A DNA stretch of 64,000 nucleotides from positions 39,381 to 103,380 of the forward strand of contig NZ_WSUT01000002.1 of NCBI RefSeq assembly GCF_009789535.1. Reading direction: 5' to 3'. The notes under the pieces were generated by a model, which did not search any database, was not told the DNA's origin, and saw only the letters and a list, made by a program, of their open reading frames with translations. Shown here in pieces: positions 40,637-47,126 of the stretch (position 1 is its first letter; every line of letters begins with the position of its first letter). A program made the position numbers and the translations under genes. The stretch is from Sphingomonas carotinifaciens (GTDB lineage: Bacteria > Pseudomonadota > Alphaproteobacteria > Sphingomonadales > Sphingomonadaceae).

Positions 40637-41578
40637 ATGGGCGAGATTTCACGACGGCAAGACGATCTGTTTCCGCTCGACAGCCCGCTGTACGGCGACG
40701 TTCAGGGCGAGCGTACCGTTGCGGAATTCCCGTTCTTCGCGCTGACCAAGAAGGCGCAGATGACGCCGATGATCTTCGAGAGCGGTGATGCGCGGATCGA
40801 GATCAATCCCAGCAAGACGGGCGTCGCGACGATCTACGACAAGGAGATCCTGCTCTACATCGCCAGCCTGATGGCCGCGCGGATGGAGCAGGGCGAACAG
40901 GTCGAGCGGGTGATGAGCTTTACCGCCAACGACCTGTTCCGGGTGACCGGCACCAATGCCTCGGCACGGTCCTACACCTCGTTGAAAGCGTCGCTCAACC
41001 GTCTGCAGGGCACGCAGATCATCACCAATATCGAGACGGGCGGGGAGGGGTCGGACAGCGCCTTTTCGTGGCTGCTGAAGGCGGACATCAAATATACCAA
41101 GCTGCCGTCCGGCGAGCGCCGGGTGAAGCGGGTCGAGGTGATGGTGTGCGACTGGCTGTACCGCGCGATCCTGACCGACCGGCGGATCGCGGCCTATCAC
41201 CTGGACTTCTTCAAGCTGGGACCGATCGAACGCCGCCTGTACGAACTGGCCAAGTTCAACTGCATCGACGACGAAGCCGGCTTCACCATCGATCTGGAGG
41301 CGCTGGCGACGCGGGTCGGCTGCGCGACCGACAAGCGCGGGCTGGAATATCTGAAGAAGCAGTTGCGCGACGTCGCCGACAAGCAGCCGCTGCCCGAATA
41401 TACCGTGATGCTGGATGAGGAGAAGATGCCCTCGGCACGCGGCGGACGCCCGCGGGTGCGCACGCTGGTCAGCTTCCGGACGCGGCCCAGGCCGCTATCG
41501 GATGAAAGCGGTGACATGGACGAGATCGGCGGGGAGGGCGCGGAGCCGGATTTTCCGTGTGAAAGCACGAATCCGTAA
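40637..41578 (+). CDS. repA: Plasmid replication initiator RepA (RPA family)
   Basis: A 313-residue initiator of the RPA/'replication initiator protein A' family of alphaproteobacterial plasmids. Recognisable segments are VAEFPFFALTKKAQMTPMIF, GVATIYDKEILLYIASLM, MSFTANDLFRVTGTNASARS, LKASLNRLQGTQI and FFKLGPIERRLYELAKF. These belong to its paired winged-helix domains, which bind iterons and open the origin. Iterons lie on both sides, and iteron 4 overlaps the last codons and the stop. ATG 40637 is chosen because the preceding GAAGGCGGGA can serve as ribosome binding site and the family begins near here; the frame is open further upstream. Confidence 0.92.
   Translation: MGEISRRQDDLFPLDSPLYGDVQGERTVAEFPFFALTKKAQMTPMIFESGDARIEINPSKTGVATIYDKEILLYIASLMAARMEQGEQVERVMSFTANDLFRVTGTNASARSYTSLKASLNRLQGTQIITNIETGGEGSDSAFSWLLKADIKYTKLPSGERRVKRVEVMVCDWLYRAILTDRRIAAYHLDFFKLGPIERRLYELAKFNCIDDEAGFTIDLEALATRVGCATDKRGLEYLKKQLRDVADKQPLPEYTVMLDEEKMPSARGGRPRVRTLVSFRTRPRPLSDESGDMDEIGGEGAEPDFPCESTNP
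41551..41572 (+). repeat. RepA iteron 4, inside the repA 3' end
   Basis: A perfect 22-bp unit read in frame as the final residues DFPCESTN of RepA, ending 3 bp before the stop codon. Confidence 0.8.
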
Positions 41579-41652
41579 GGACCCATCCTCCTAGCAGACG
41601 ATTTTGCGCGCACGGCGCCGATACGGACCATGATCGGCGCTCGAACGGGGGG

Positions 41653-41674
41653 TTTTCCGCGTGAAAGCACGAAT
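41653..41674 (+). repeat. RepA iteron 5
   Basis: A full unit beginning TTTTCCGCGTGAAAG, on the plus strand, 74 bp after repA. Confidence 0.8.
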
Positions 41675-41685
41675 CTTTGTTGAGG

Positions 41686-41707
41686 TTTTCCGCGTGAAAG
41701 CACGATT
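41686..41707 (+). repeat. RepA iteron 6
   Basis: A full unit with one 3' mismatch (CACGATT), starting 33 bp after the start of iteron 5, i.e. three helical turns. Confidence 0.78.
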
Positions 41708-42022
41708 CAACGCGCTTGGGTAAAACCGCTTTGGCGGCAATGATGACCCTTGCGCGATTCAGGTGTGTGCAGCCGGCGGTTTGATGATGCCGGGCACAGG
41801 CCAGGGTCGGGTGGTGGCGGGTATGACCCCGCGGCCGGGGACGAAAAAGGGACCACCATGACCGGATAAAGGAAACCCGGCACGAAGGCCGGGCATCCAA
41901 GGTTCATATCGACACGCCGGCAAGCGTGTGCGGGATCACCTCACTCGTGATCTCCGGATACATGATCCTGCCCCTTCCCGCAAGGATGCGCGTTTCGCGC
42001 CACGTCATTCCTTTGCCCGAGC

Positions 42023-42853
42023 ATGTCCCGCATGGGGATCATGACGATGGCGATCATCACGATTGGAGCGGCCTCGCTCCAGGCGCTGGGTAACATGCGC
42101 GCGCGCAAAGCTGCGCGATCGGGCGCGGTGCATCGCACCGGCGCGCCGGTGCTGCGCGGCAGCCTGGAAGCGGGCAGCTTCGAGGAGGCGTTCTTTGCGG
42201 TGCCGGCAAAGGGCGAGACCGATCGCCTGCTCCATGTCGCGCGGCGCACGCTGGACGCGGCCCGCCGGCTGCGCCGGGATGCACGGGCCGGAATGCGGAC
42301 GCTGAGTGCGCGCGAACGGTGGATCGTGCGGCTGAGCGCGGGAGCCGTGCGCATCTTCGAAGAGCTATTGACGCTGGCGCGCCTTAACCGCGGCCGTGTC
42401 TATCCCTCCTATGACCATCTGGCGGAAGCGACGGGAATGGGACGGGCGACCGTGGCGCGCGCCCTGACCGTTTTGGAGGGCATCGGCTTTCTGGTGCGGC
42501 AGCGGCGTTTCCAGCGTGTCGCCAGCGAAGGCGGCACCGCGCGCTATGCGCAGACCTCCAACGTGTACCGGGCGCTGATGCCGGCATCGGTCGAGGCCTA
42601 TCTGCCGCGCTGGATGCGGCCTGCGCCGCTGCCCGATGACGAGGCGCAGCATCAGGCGGAGCGCGCCGAGACGATGCGTGACATGCTCGGCACGCTTTCA
42701 TGCCGTGACCTGGCCGAAGTGACGATCAGTGGTCCGCTCGGCAGGGTCCTGGCCCGGTTGGGCGCGACCCTCGATCGACAGGGATGCGAGTCTCAAAAGG
42801 ATCCTGAACCGCTCTCAGAGTCTATTCATATGAACCTGACGGTGTCGGCCTAG
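42023..42853 (+). CDS. Plasmid helix-turn-helix protein near the origin
   Basis: A protein of up to 276 residues with a winged helix-turn-helix at about 135-185: GRVYPSYDHLAEATGMGRAT, VARALTVLEGIGFLVRQRRF. This is the HTH_36-like form seen in plasmid replication or regulatory proteins. The region before it is basic and helical (DRLLHVARRTLDAARRLRRD). The start is uncertain: several ATGs (42023, 42035, 42092) lie in frame and none has a strong ribosome binding site. It follows the origin on the same strand as repA, so a role in replication or copy control is likely but not shown. Confidence 0.7.
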   Translation: MSRMGIMTMAIITIGAASLQALGNMRARKAARSGAVHRTGAPVLRGSLEAGSFEEAFFAVPAKGETDRLLHVARRTLDAARRLRRDARAGMRTLSARERWIVRLSAGAVRIFEELLTLARLNRGRVYPSYDHLAEATGMGRATVARALTVLEGIGFLVRQRRFQRVASEGGTARYAQTSNVYRALMPASVEAYLPRWMRPAPLPDDEAQHQAERAETMRDMLGTLSCRDLAEVTISGPLGRVLARLGATLDRQGCESQKDPEPLSESIHMNLTVSA

Positions 42854-43021
42854 CCGGCCGACGCCATCCGCCTGACGGCGACGAACGCGGAAAAGACAAC
42901 CAGAACAACGAAGGAAGCCGAAACAGGAACGGTCGATGCACCGGCTATGCCGGCGCGGATGCTTCCCGGTGGAAGCAGGCGGTTGACCGCAGCGAGAGAT
43001 GACGGCTGGTCCCCTCGCGGG

Positions 43022-43067
43022 CATGACGTGTAGAAGTGTCGGGGGGCCGACAATCCTACACGTCATG
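43022..43067. repeat. Nested palindrome between convergent genes
   Basis: Perfect outer arms of 12 bp (CATGACGTGTAG, 43022-43033, and CTACACGTCATG, 43056-43067) enclose inner arms TGTCGG (43037-43042) and CCGACA (43047-43052). It lies in the gap between the HTH gene and the convergent ferritin-like gene. It may be a bidirectional terminator or a protein-binding site. The inner TGTCGG is related to the octamer unit. Confidence 0.65.
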
Positions 43068-43080
43068 TCCACCGGCGTTA

Positions 43081-44082
43081 TCAGCCGTTCGCGGCGCTCG
43101 ACCGGACATTGCCGTTGACGCCGGCCGGGAAGAACCCGCCCTGCGTCACCGCGGCACGATTGAGATAGGCGATGTTGAGCACCTGTTGCGGGGTACGGCC
43201 AAAGACGATGCCGTTCGCATCGGCCGGCACGATGTTCGAGGTGTCGGCATCGCCCGTCACGCCCTGGTCGAGATCGGCCGGACCGTCGAGGCTGTCGCGC
43301 GCATCCGAGATTCGGCCGGCGTTGGTGCGCAGCACCGGCAGATCGAGACCCTTGCGATAGATCATCGTGCGCAACAGGCCCGAATGATAGGCCTCCACCG
43401 CCAGGATGCCGGCTGCCGCCTCCAGGATGACGGGGCTGGCGATCGCCGCGGCCGAACCCTTGTACGCGGTGACGCCGACGTCGCTGAGCAGCATGCCGCC
43501 CAGCAACCAGTTCTCGTCCGACGCATAGGGATCGAACGTCTCGTTCGGGCCGATCACCCCGGCCGAGCGCGCGGCTGCGGTAAAGGCGCCGTTGGCACCG
43601 CCATCGATGTTGATCGCAGGCTGGGCGATCGCGGCGCTGCCGAGCTGCTGGCGCAGGAACGTGACGTGCGCATTTTCATCGGCTGCGATCTCGCGGGCAT
43701 AGGCGGCGATGCTGTTGTCGCCGAAGTTGACGCGGCGACCACCGGTGACGGCGCCTTGCATGCCGGTGCCGCTGGTCAGCGAGGAGGCGAGGGAGGTACC
43801 GAGCGCGGAGGACAGGTAATAGTTCGCCTCCAGATATTCGAGGTTCAGCGCGAAGTTCAGAATGTCGGCATCGGCCGCGCCGACCGGGGCCGGCGTCGGG
43901 GTGGGCGTGGGCGAGGGGCCGGGTATGATCGTCTGTTCCTCGTCATCGTCGCACGCGCTGAGCATCGCGGCACCGCCAACGGCAGCGACGCCGGTGCCGG
44001 CGAACTTCAGGAACCGACGTCGCGCCGCCCGGCGCTTTTCCGCCAGTTCGAACACTTCAAGCAGACTGTCATGATCGATCAT
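43081..44082 (-). CDS. Ferritin-like domain protein, Tat-exported (desiccation-related type)
   Basis: A 333-residue protein. The N-terminus has a twin-arginine-type signal (AARRRFLKFAGTGVAAVGGA) with a cysteine that fits a lipoprotein site (AAMLSAC), then a Pro-Thr linker (PGPSPTPTPTPAP). A Ferritin_2-type four-helix domain follows: ILNFALNLEYLEANYY and REIADENAHVTFLRQQLG-like segments carry the Glu and His residues. The C-terminal segment NIVPADANGIVFGRTPQQVL is typical of the family, which includes plant desiccation-related proteins. Metal binding and oxidative or desiccation protection are plausible but unproven. A paralogue lies 30 bp upstream. Confidence 0.85.
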   Translation of the reverse strand: MIDHDSLLEVFELAEKRRAARRRFLKFAGTGVAAVGGAAMLSACDDDEEQTIIPGPSPTPTPTPAPVGAADADILNFALNLEYLEANYYLSSALGTSLASSLTSGTGMQGAVTGGRRVNFGDNSIAAYAREIAADENAHVTFLRQQLGSAAIAQPAINIDGGANGAFTAAARSAGVIGPNETFDPYASDENWLLGGMLLSDVGVTAYKGSAAAIASPVILEAAAGILAVEAYHSGLLRTMIYRKGLDLPVLRTNAGRISDARDSLDGPADLDQGVTGDADTSNIVPADANGIVFGRTPQQVLNIAYLNRAAVTQGGFFPAGVNGNVRSSAANG

Positions 44083-44112
44083 GCTGTGTCCCCTTTGGGA
44101 TAAGCGAGGAGG

Positions 44113-45072
44113 TCAGGCGGAAAGCGCGCTGGAGCGGATCGTGCCGTTGACGCCGGCCGGGAAGAACCCGCCCGCGGTGACCGCGGCCGCGTTCAGATAG
44201 ACGATGTTCAGCACCTGCTGCGCGGTCCGGCCAAAGGCGATGCCATTGGCGTCGGTGGGCGCGATGTTGGCGACGTCGCCGGCCGCGCTGGACACGCGGG
44301 CGATGCCCTGGTCGATGTCGGCGCTGCCGTCGAGCCGGTCGCGCGCATTGGAAATCGCCTCGGTATTGGCGATCAGCGTCGGCGTGTCGATGCCCTTCTG
44401 GTCCAGCGTCGTGCGGATCATCGCGGCATGATAGGCCTCGGCCGCATGGATGCCGGCTGCGGCATCGATATAGGTCTTGTTGGTCAGAAGCCCGACCGAA
44501 CCCTTGTACGCGGTGACGCCGACATCCTCGAACAGGAAGGCGCCGAGCAGGAAATTTTCGTCGGAGGCATAAGGGTCGAAGGTCGCATCCGCACCGGTGA
44601 TGACGCCCGCTGCGCGGGCCGCGCTGCTGAACCCGCCACCTGCCGCGGTGCCGACATCGATCGCCGGCTGGGCGACCGCCGCAGCGCCGAGCTGCTGGCG
44701 CAGGAAATTGACATGGGCGATCTCGTCCAGCGCGATCTCGCGCGCATGCTGCGCGACGATCGGGTCGGAGAAGCGTACCGCCCGCCCGCCGGTCGCAGCG
44801 CCCGGCGTTCCGGTGCCGCCCACCGAGGTCGCGGCGATCGGCGTGCCGAACACCGCATAGGAATAAAAGTTCGCTTCCAGATATTCCAGGTTAAGCGCGA
44901 AATTCAGCACATCGGCATCGGTCAGCGTCTGTGCGGCCGCCCGGTTGGCGACCAGGAACGAGCCGGCACCGATTGCAGCCGCCCCCACCGCGGCGCGGAA
45001 AAAGGCGCGGCGCCCTTCGCGGCGTCGTGCCTGTCCTTCCAACGCTTCGAGCAATTGATCGCTTTGTGTCAT
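44113..45072 (-). CDS. Ferritin-like domain protein, Tat-exported paralogue
   Basis: A 319-residue paralogue of the gene at 43081. The twin-arginine-like signal is REGRRAFFRAAVGAAAIGAG, with cleavage near AAA; there is no lipobox or Pro-Thr linker. The ferritin-like core has VLNFALNLEYLEANFY and ALDEIAHVNFLRQQLG. The C-terminal IAPTDANGIAFGRTAQQVL and AGGFFPAGVNGTIRSSA match the paralogue closely. GGGAGG lies 7 nt before the ATG at 45072. The pair is probably one operon and arose by duplication. Confidence 0.86.
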   Translation of the reverse strand: MTQSDQLLEALEGQARRREGRRAFFRAAVGAAAIGAGSFLVANRAAAQTLTDADVLNFALNLEYLEANFYSYAVFGTPIAATSVGGTGTPGAATGGRAVRFSDPIVAQHAREIALDEIAHVNFLRQQLGAAAVAQPAIDVGTAAGGGFSSAARAAGVITGADATFDPYASDENFLLGAFLFEDVGVTAYKGSVGLLTNKTYIDAAAGIHAAEAYHAAMIRTTLDQKGIDTPTLIANTEAISNARDRLDGSADIDQGIARVSSAAGDVANIAPTDANGIAFGRTAQQVLNIVYLNAAAVTAGGFFPAGVNGTIRSSALSA

Positions 45073-45243
45073 GTGCGAACCTCCCATCAGGATGGTTGCG
45101 AAGCTCCCGAACGAACTCCTATGTTCCAAGTTATTGATACGCATACGTAAAATACTTGTGTTTTGCCTGTGTTTCTTGATCTGGATTGTCTTTCCGGCCG
45201 CGTCGCGGGACGGAATAGCAACGACCATGGAGACGGGGCGCGC

Positions 45244-45789
45244 ATGACCCAGAAAGACAAGATGCTGGCGGGCGAACTCTACACCGCCGACGATCCCGAA
45301 CTGGCGGCCGATGCCGCGCGGGCGATGCGCTGGCTGGAGCGCTACAACCGGATGCTGGCGGCGTCCGCTTCCGATCGGCACGCGATGCTGGTGGAGGGAC
45401 TGGGCAGCGCCGGCACGGGCGCGACGATCCGGCCACCATTCCACTGCGACTATGGCTACAACATCCATCTGGGGCGGGGCGTATTCCTGAACTTCGGGTG
45501 CACGATCCTGGACGTGGTGCGCGTCGATATCGGCGAGGGGACGCAGATCGGGCCGGGCGTGCAGATATTGACCGCCGATCATCCCCGCGATCCCGCCGCG
45601 CGGGCGCAGATGCTGGAGTTCGGCCGACCGATCAGGATCGGTGCCAATGTATGGATCGGGGGCGGCGCGATCATCGTACCGGGCGTGACGATCGGCGACG
45701 ACGCGATCATCGGCGCGGGCAGCGTCGTTACCCGCGATGTGGCCGCAGGGGCCACGGTGATGGGCAACCCGGCACGGTCAAGAGGCTGA
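45244..45789 (+). CDS. Maltose O-acetyltransferase-like hexapeptide acetyltransferase, C-terminus frameshifted
   Basis: A 181-residue NodL/Maa-type acetyltransferase. The N-terminal maltose-acetyltransferase domain is KMLAGELYTADDPELAADA. The left-handed beta helix has the catalytic His in ILTADHPRDP and repeats such as IRIGANVWIGGGAIIVPGVT. The family ends in GNPARVVKRL or similar. Here GNPAR is followed by SRG and a stop at 45789, whereas adding one base after the arginine codon would give an expected V-K-R-L-K-R-V-P ending at 45803. The catalytic part is intact. GGAG lies upstream of the ATG. Confidence 0.82.
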   Translation: MTQKDKMLAGELYTADDPELAADAARAMRWLERYNRMLAASASDRHAMLVEGLGSAGTGATIRPPFHCDYGYNIHLGRGVFLNFGCTILDVVRVDIGEGTQIGPGVQILTADHPRDPAARAQMLEFGRPIRIGANVWIGGGAIIVPGVTIGDDAIIGAGSVVTRDVAAGATVMGNPARSRG

Positions 45790-45852
45790 AAAGAGTGCCA
45801 TAATCGATCACTCAGTGCCGTGTTTATCAATGTTCTGATAAGGTGATCCGTG

Positions 45853-45899
45853 GCATAAGCGCGGTGTAATCATTTTATCCGAAAGCATAAGCGCGGTGT
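45853..45899 (+). repeat. Direct repeat upstream of partition region
   Basis: GCATAAGCGCGGTGT occurs at 45853-45867 and again at 45885-45899, exactly 32 bp apart (about three helical turns). It lies about 210 bp before the parA start. It could be a regulator or partition-complex site. Confidence 0.5.
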
Positions 45900-46048
45900 T
45901 CATCCTTCTTCTTGCGGTTGCGTGGATCGTCGTGTCGGTGACGGCCGGGCTCGTGCTCGCGCGTGCAATCGGCGCGATGGAGGCAAAGCCGGTCGTGCCC
46001 GCCGAACCCGCACCCGCGCCGCAAGCAGATCTCGCCCACCAGAACTAG
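45896..46048 (+). CDS. 50-residue small membrane protein
   Basis: A GTG-started frame with a long hydrophobic helix (FILLLAVAWIVVSVTAGLVL, residues 2-21) followed by a polar, Pro/Ala-rich tail (PVVPAEPAPAPQADLAHQN). The pattern is that of a single-span membrane protein. The start overlaps a 15-bp direct repeat and lacks a clear ribosome binding site, so confidence is moderate. It precedes the parA operon by 57 bp. Confidence 0.35.
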   Translation: MFILLLAVAWIVVSVTAGLVLARAIGAMEAKPVVPAEPAPAPQADLAHQN

Positions 46049-46066
46049 GGTCGACGGCGATTTGCC

Positions 46067-46098
46067 GCTCGACATGTCGCGGTGTCGACACGTAGAGC
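46067..46098. repeat. Octamer-phased TGTC repeat array 3 (parA upstream)
   Basis: Four phased 8-bp units directly before parA: GCTCGACA (degenerate), TGTCGCGG, TGTCGACA and CGTAGAGC (degenerate). The array ends 7 bp before the parA ATG at 46106, the place where type Ib partition systems carry their centromere and operator. Confidence 0.6.
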
Positions 46099-46105
46099 GA
46101 TCGAT

Positions 46106-46759
46106 ATGCCGACAATCGCGATCATCAGTCAGAAGGGCGGGGCGGGCAAGACGACGCTGGCCATCCATCTCGCCAGCGCGGGGCAGGAGGCAGGCCAGGT
46201 GTCGCTCATCATCGACACCGATCCCCAGGCCACTGCCGGCCAATGGGCGACATGGCGCCAGGATGCGCCGCCCGAGGTGATCGACAGCCCGCCACCGCGG
46301 CTGGCGGCCAAGGTGCAGCAGGCGATGGGACAGGGCGCACAGTTGGTGGTGATCGATACGCCGCCCCATGCCGACAGCGCGGCGCGGGCGGCAGTCGAGG
46401 TGGCGGACCTGGTGCTGATCCCGTGTCGGCCGAGCGCGTTCGACCTGTCGGCGATCCAGACCACCGCCAAGCTGGTCCAGTTGCTGCGCAAGCCGGCTTT
46501 CGTCGTGTTCACCGCCGGCGCACCCAATGCCCCGCGCATCTATGCCGAGGCGGGCGAGCTGGTGGACAGCTATGGCACGCCGCCCTGCCCGGTGATCCTG
46601 CCCGACCGCGCCATCTATCGCCATGCCGCGGCCGAGGGGCGGACCGTGATGGAGGCCGAGCCTGCGGGCAAGGCCGCGGACGAGATCCGCCAGCTCTACA
46701 CATGGGCGAGCCGCCAGCTCGGCCTCCCCAAGCCCCGTTTCAGGAAGGTGCCCGCATGA
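46106..46759 (+). CDS. parA: ParA-family partition ATPase (ParF-like, type Ib)
   Basis: A 217-residue ATPase that moves plasmid copies apart. The deviant Walker A is KGGAGKTT (residues 10-17), Walker B-type LIIDTDPQATAG and VVIDTPPHADSAA follow, and LVLIPCRPSAFDL is typical. There is no N-terminal HTH domain, so it belongs to the short type Ib (ParF) class, which pairs with ribbon-helix-helix partners. The following gene overlaps by ATGA. The octamer array immediately upstream probably serves as operator and centromere. A possible start at 46082 would overlap the array; ATG 46106 gives the standard N-terminus. Confidence 0.9.
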   Translation: MPTIAIISQKGGAGKTTLAIHLASAGQEAGQVSLIIDTDPQATAGQWATWRQDAPPEVIDSPPPRLAAKVQQAMGQGAQLVVIDTPPHADSAARAAVEVADLVLIPCRPSAFDLSAIQTTAKLVQLLRKPAFVVFTAGAPNAPRIYAEAGELVDSYGTPPCPVILPDRAIYRHAAAEGRTVMEAEPAGKAADEIRQLYTWASRQLGLPKPRFRKVPA

Positions 46760-47010
46760 GCCGCAAACCCAGTTTCGCCAATCTGCGCAGCCATGCCCCC
46801 GCTGCTCCTGCCGCAAAGCCGGAAGAGGATCGCGCCGCGCGCCCCGCCAGCCGCGAAGGCCGCAAGCAGATCGCCGGCTTCTTTTCGCTGGAAATGTCGC
46901 TGGCGATGCATATGACCGCGCGGCGTCAGGGCCGGAGCCTGCAGGCGCTGATGGCGGAGGCGTTCAACGACGTGTTGAAGAAATATGGCGAGAGCCCGAT
47001 CGGCGATTAG
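46756..47010 (+). CDS. Ribbon-helix-helix partition partner (ParG-like)
   Basis: An 84-residue protein overlapping parA by 4 bp. The first 40 residues are a flexible Ala/Pro/Arg-rich tail. The rest has the form of a ribbon-helix-helix domain: strand KQIAGFFSL, helix EMSLAMHMTARRQGRS, then LQALMAEAFNDVLKKYG. This matches ParG-type centromere-binding proteins: flexible tail that stimulates the ATPase, RHH fold that binds short tandem repeats and represses the operon. The octamer repeats at 46067, 28603 and 27103 are its proposed targets. Sequence family is not certain. Confidence 0.8.
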   Translation: MSRKPSFANLRSHAPAAPAAKPEEDRAARPASREGRKQIAGFFSLEMSLAMHMTARRQGRSLQALMAEAFNDVLKKYGESPIGD

Positions 47011-47126
47011 GCGGCCATATCGGCGCGGCGCACGGATTGCCGCGCAAGCCCAACCCTGCAATTGTACGAGTAGAAAAACCGCCTGCCGGACACGCGGCAG
47101 CGGATGTGTCGGACGGGGGGGGTATC

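Larger units (their letters stand above)
41579..42022. other. Origin-side region downstream of repA
   Basis: No gene was recognised in these ~440 bases. It holds iterons 5 and 6 and a small GC hairpin (CCCGGC/GCCGGG, 41876-41893). The remainder is a candidate origin or copy-control region. Confidence 0.6.

Noticed and set aside
41876..41893. CCCGGC/GCCGGG hairpin downstream of repA as a terminator
   Set aside because: Short stem with no T-run; expected by chance in GC-rich DNA.
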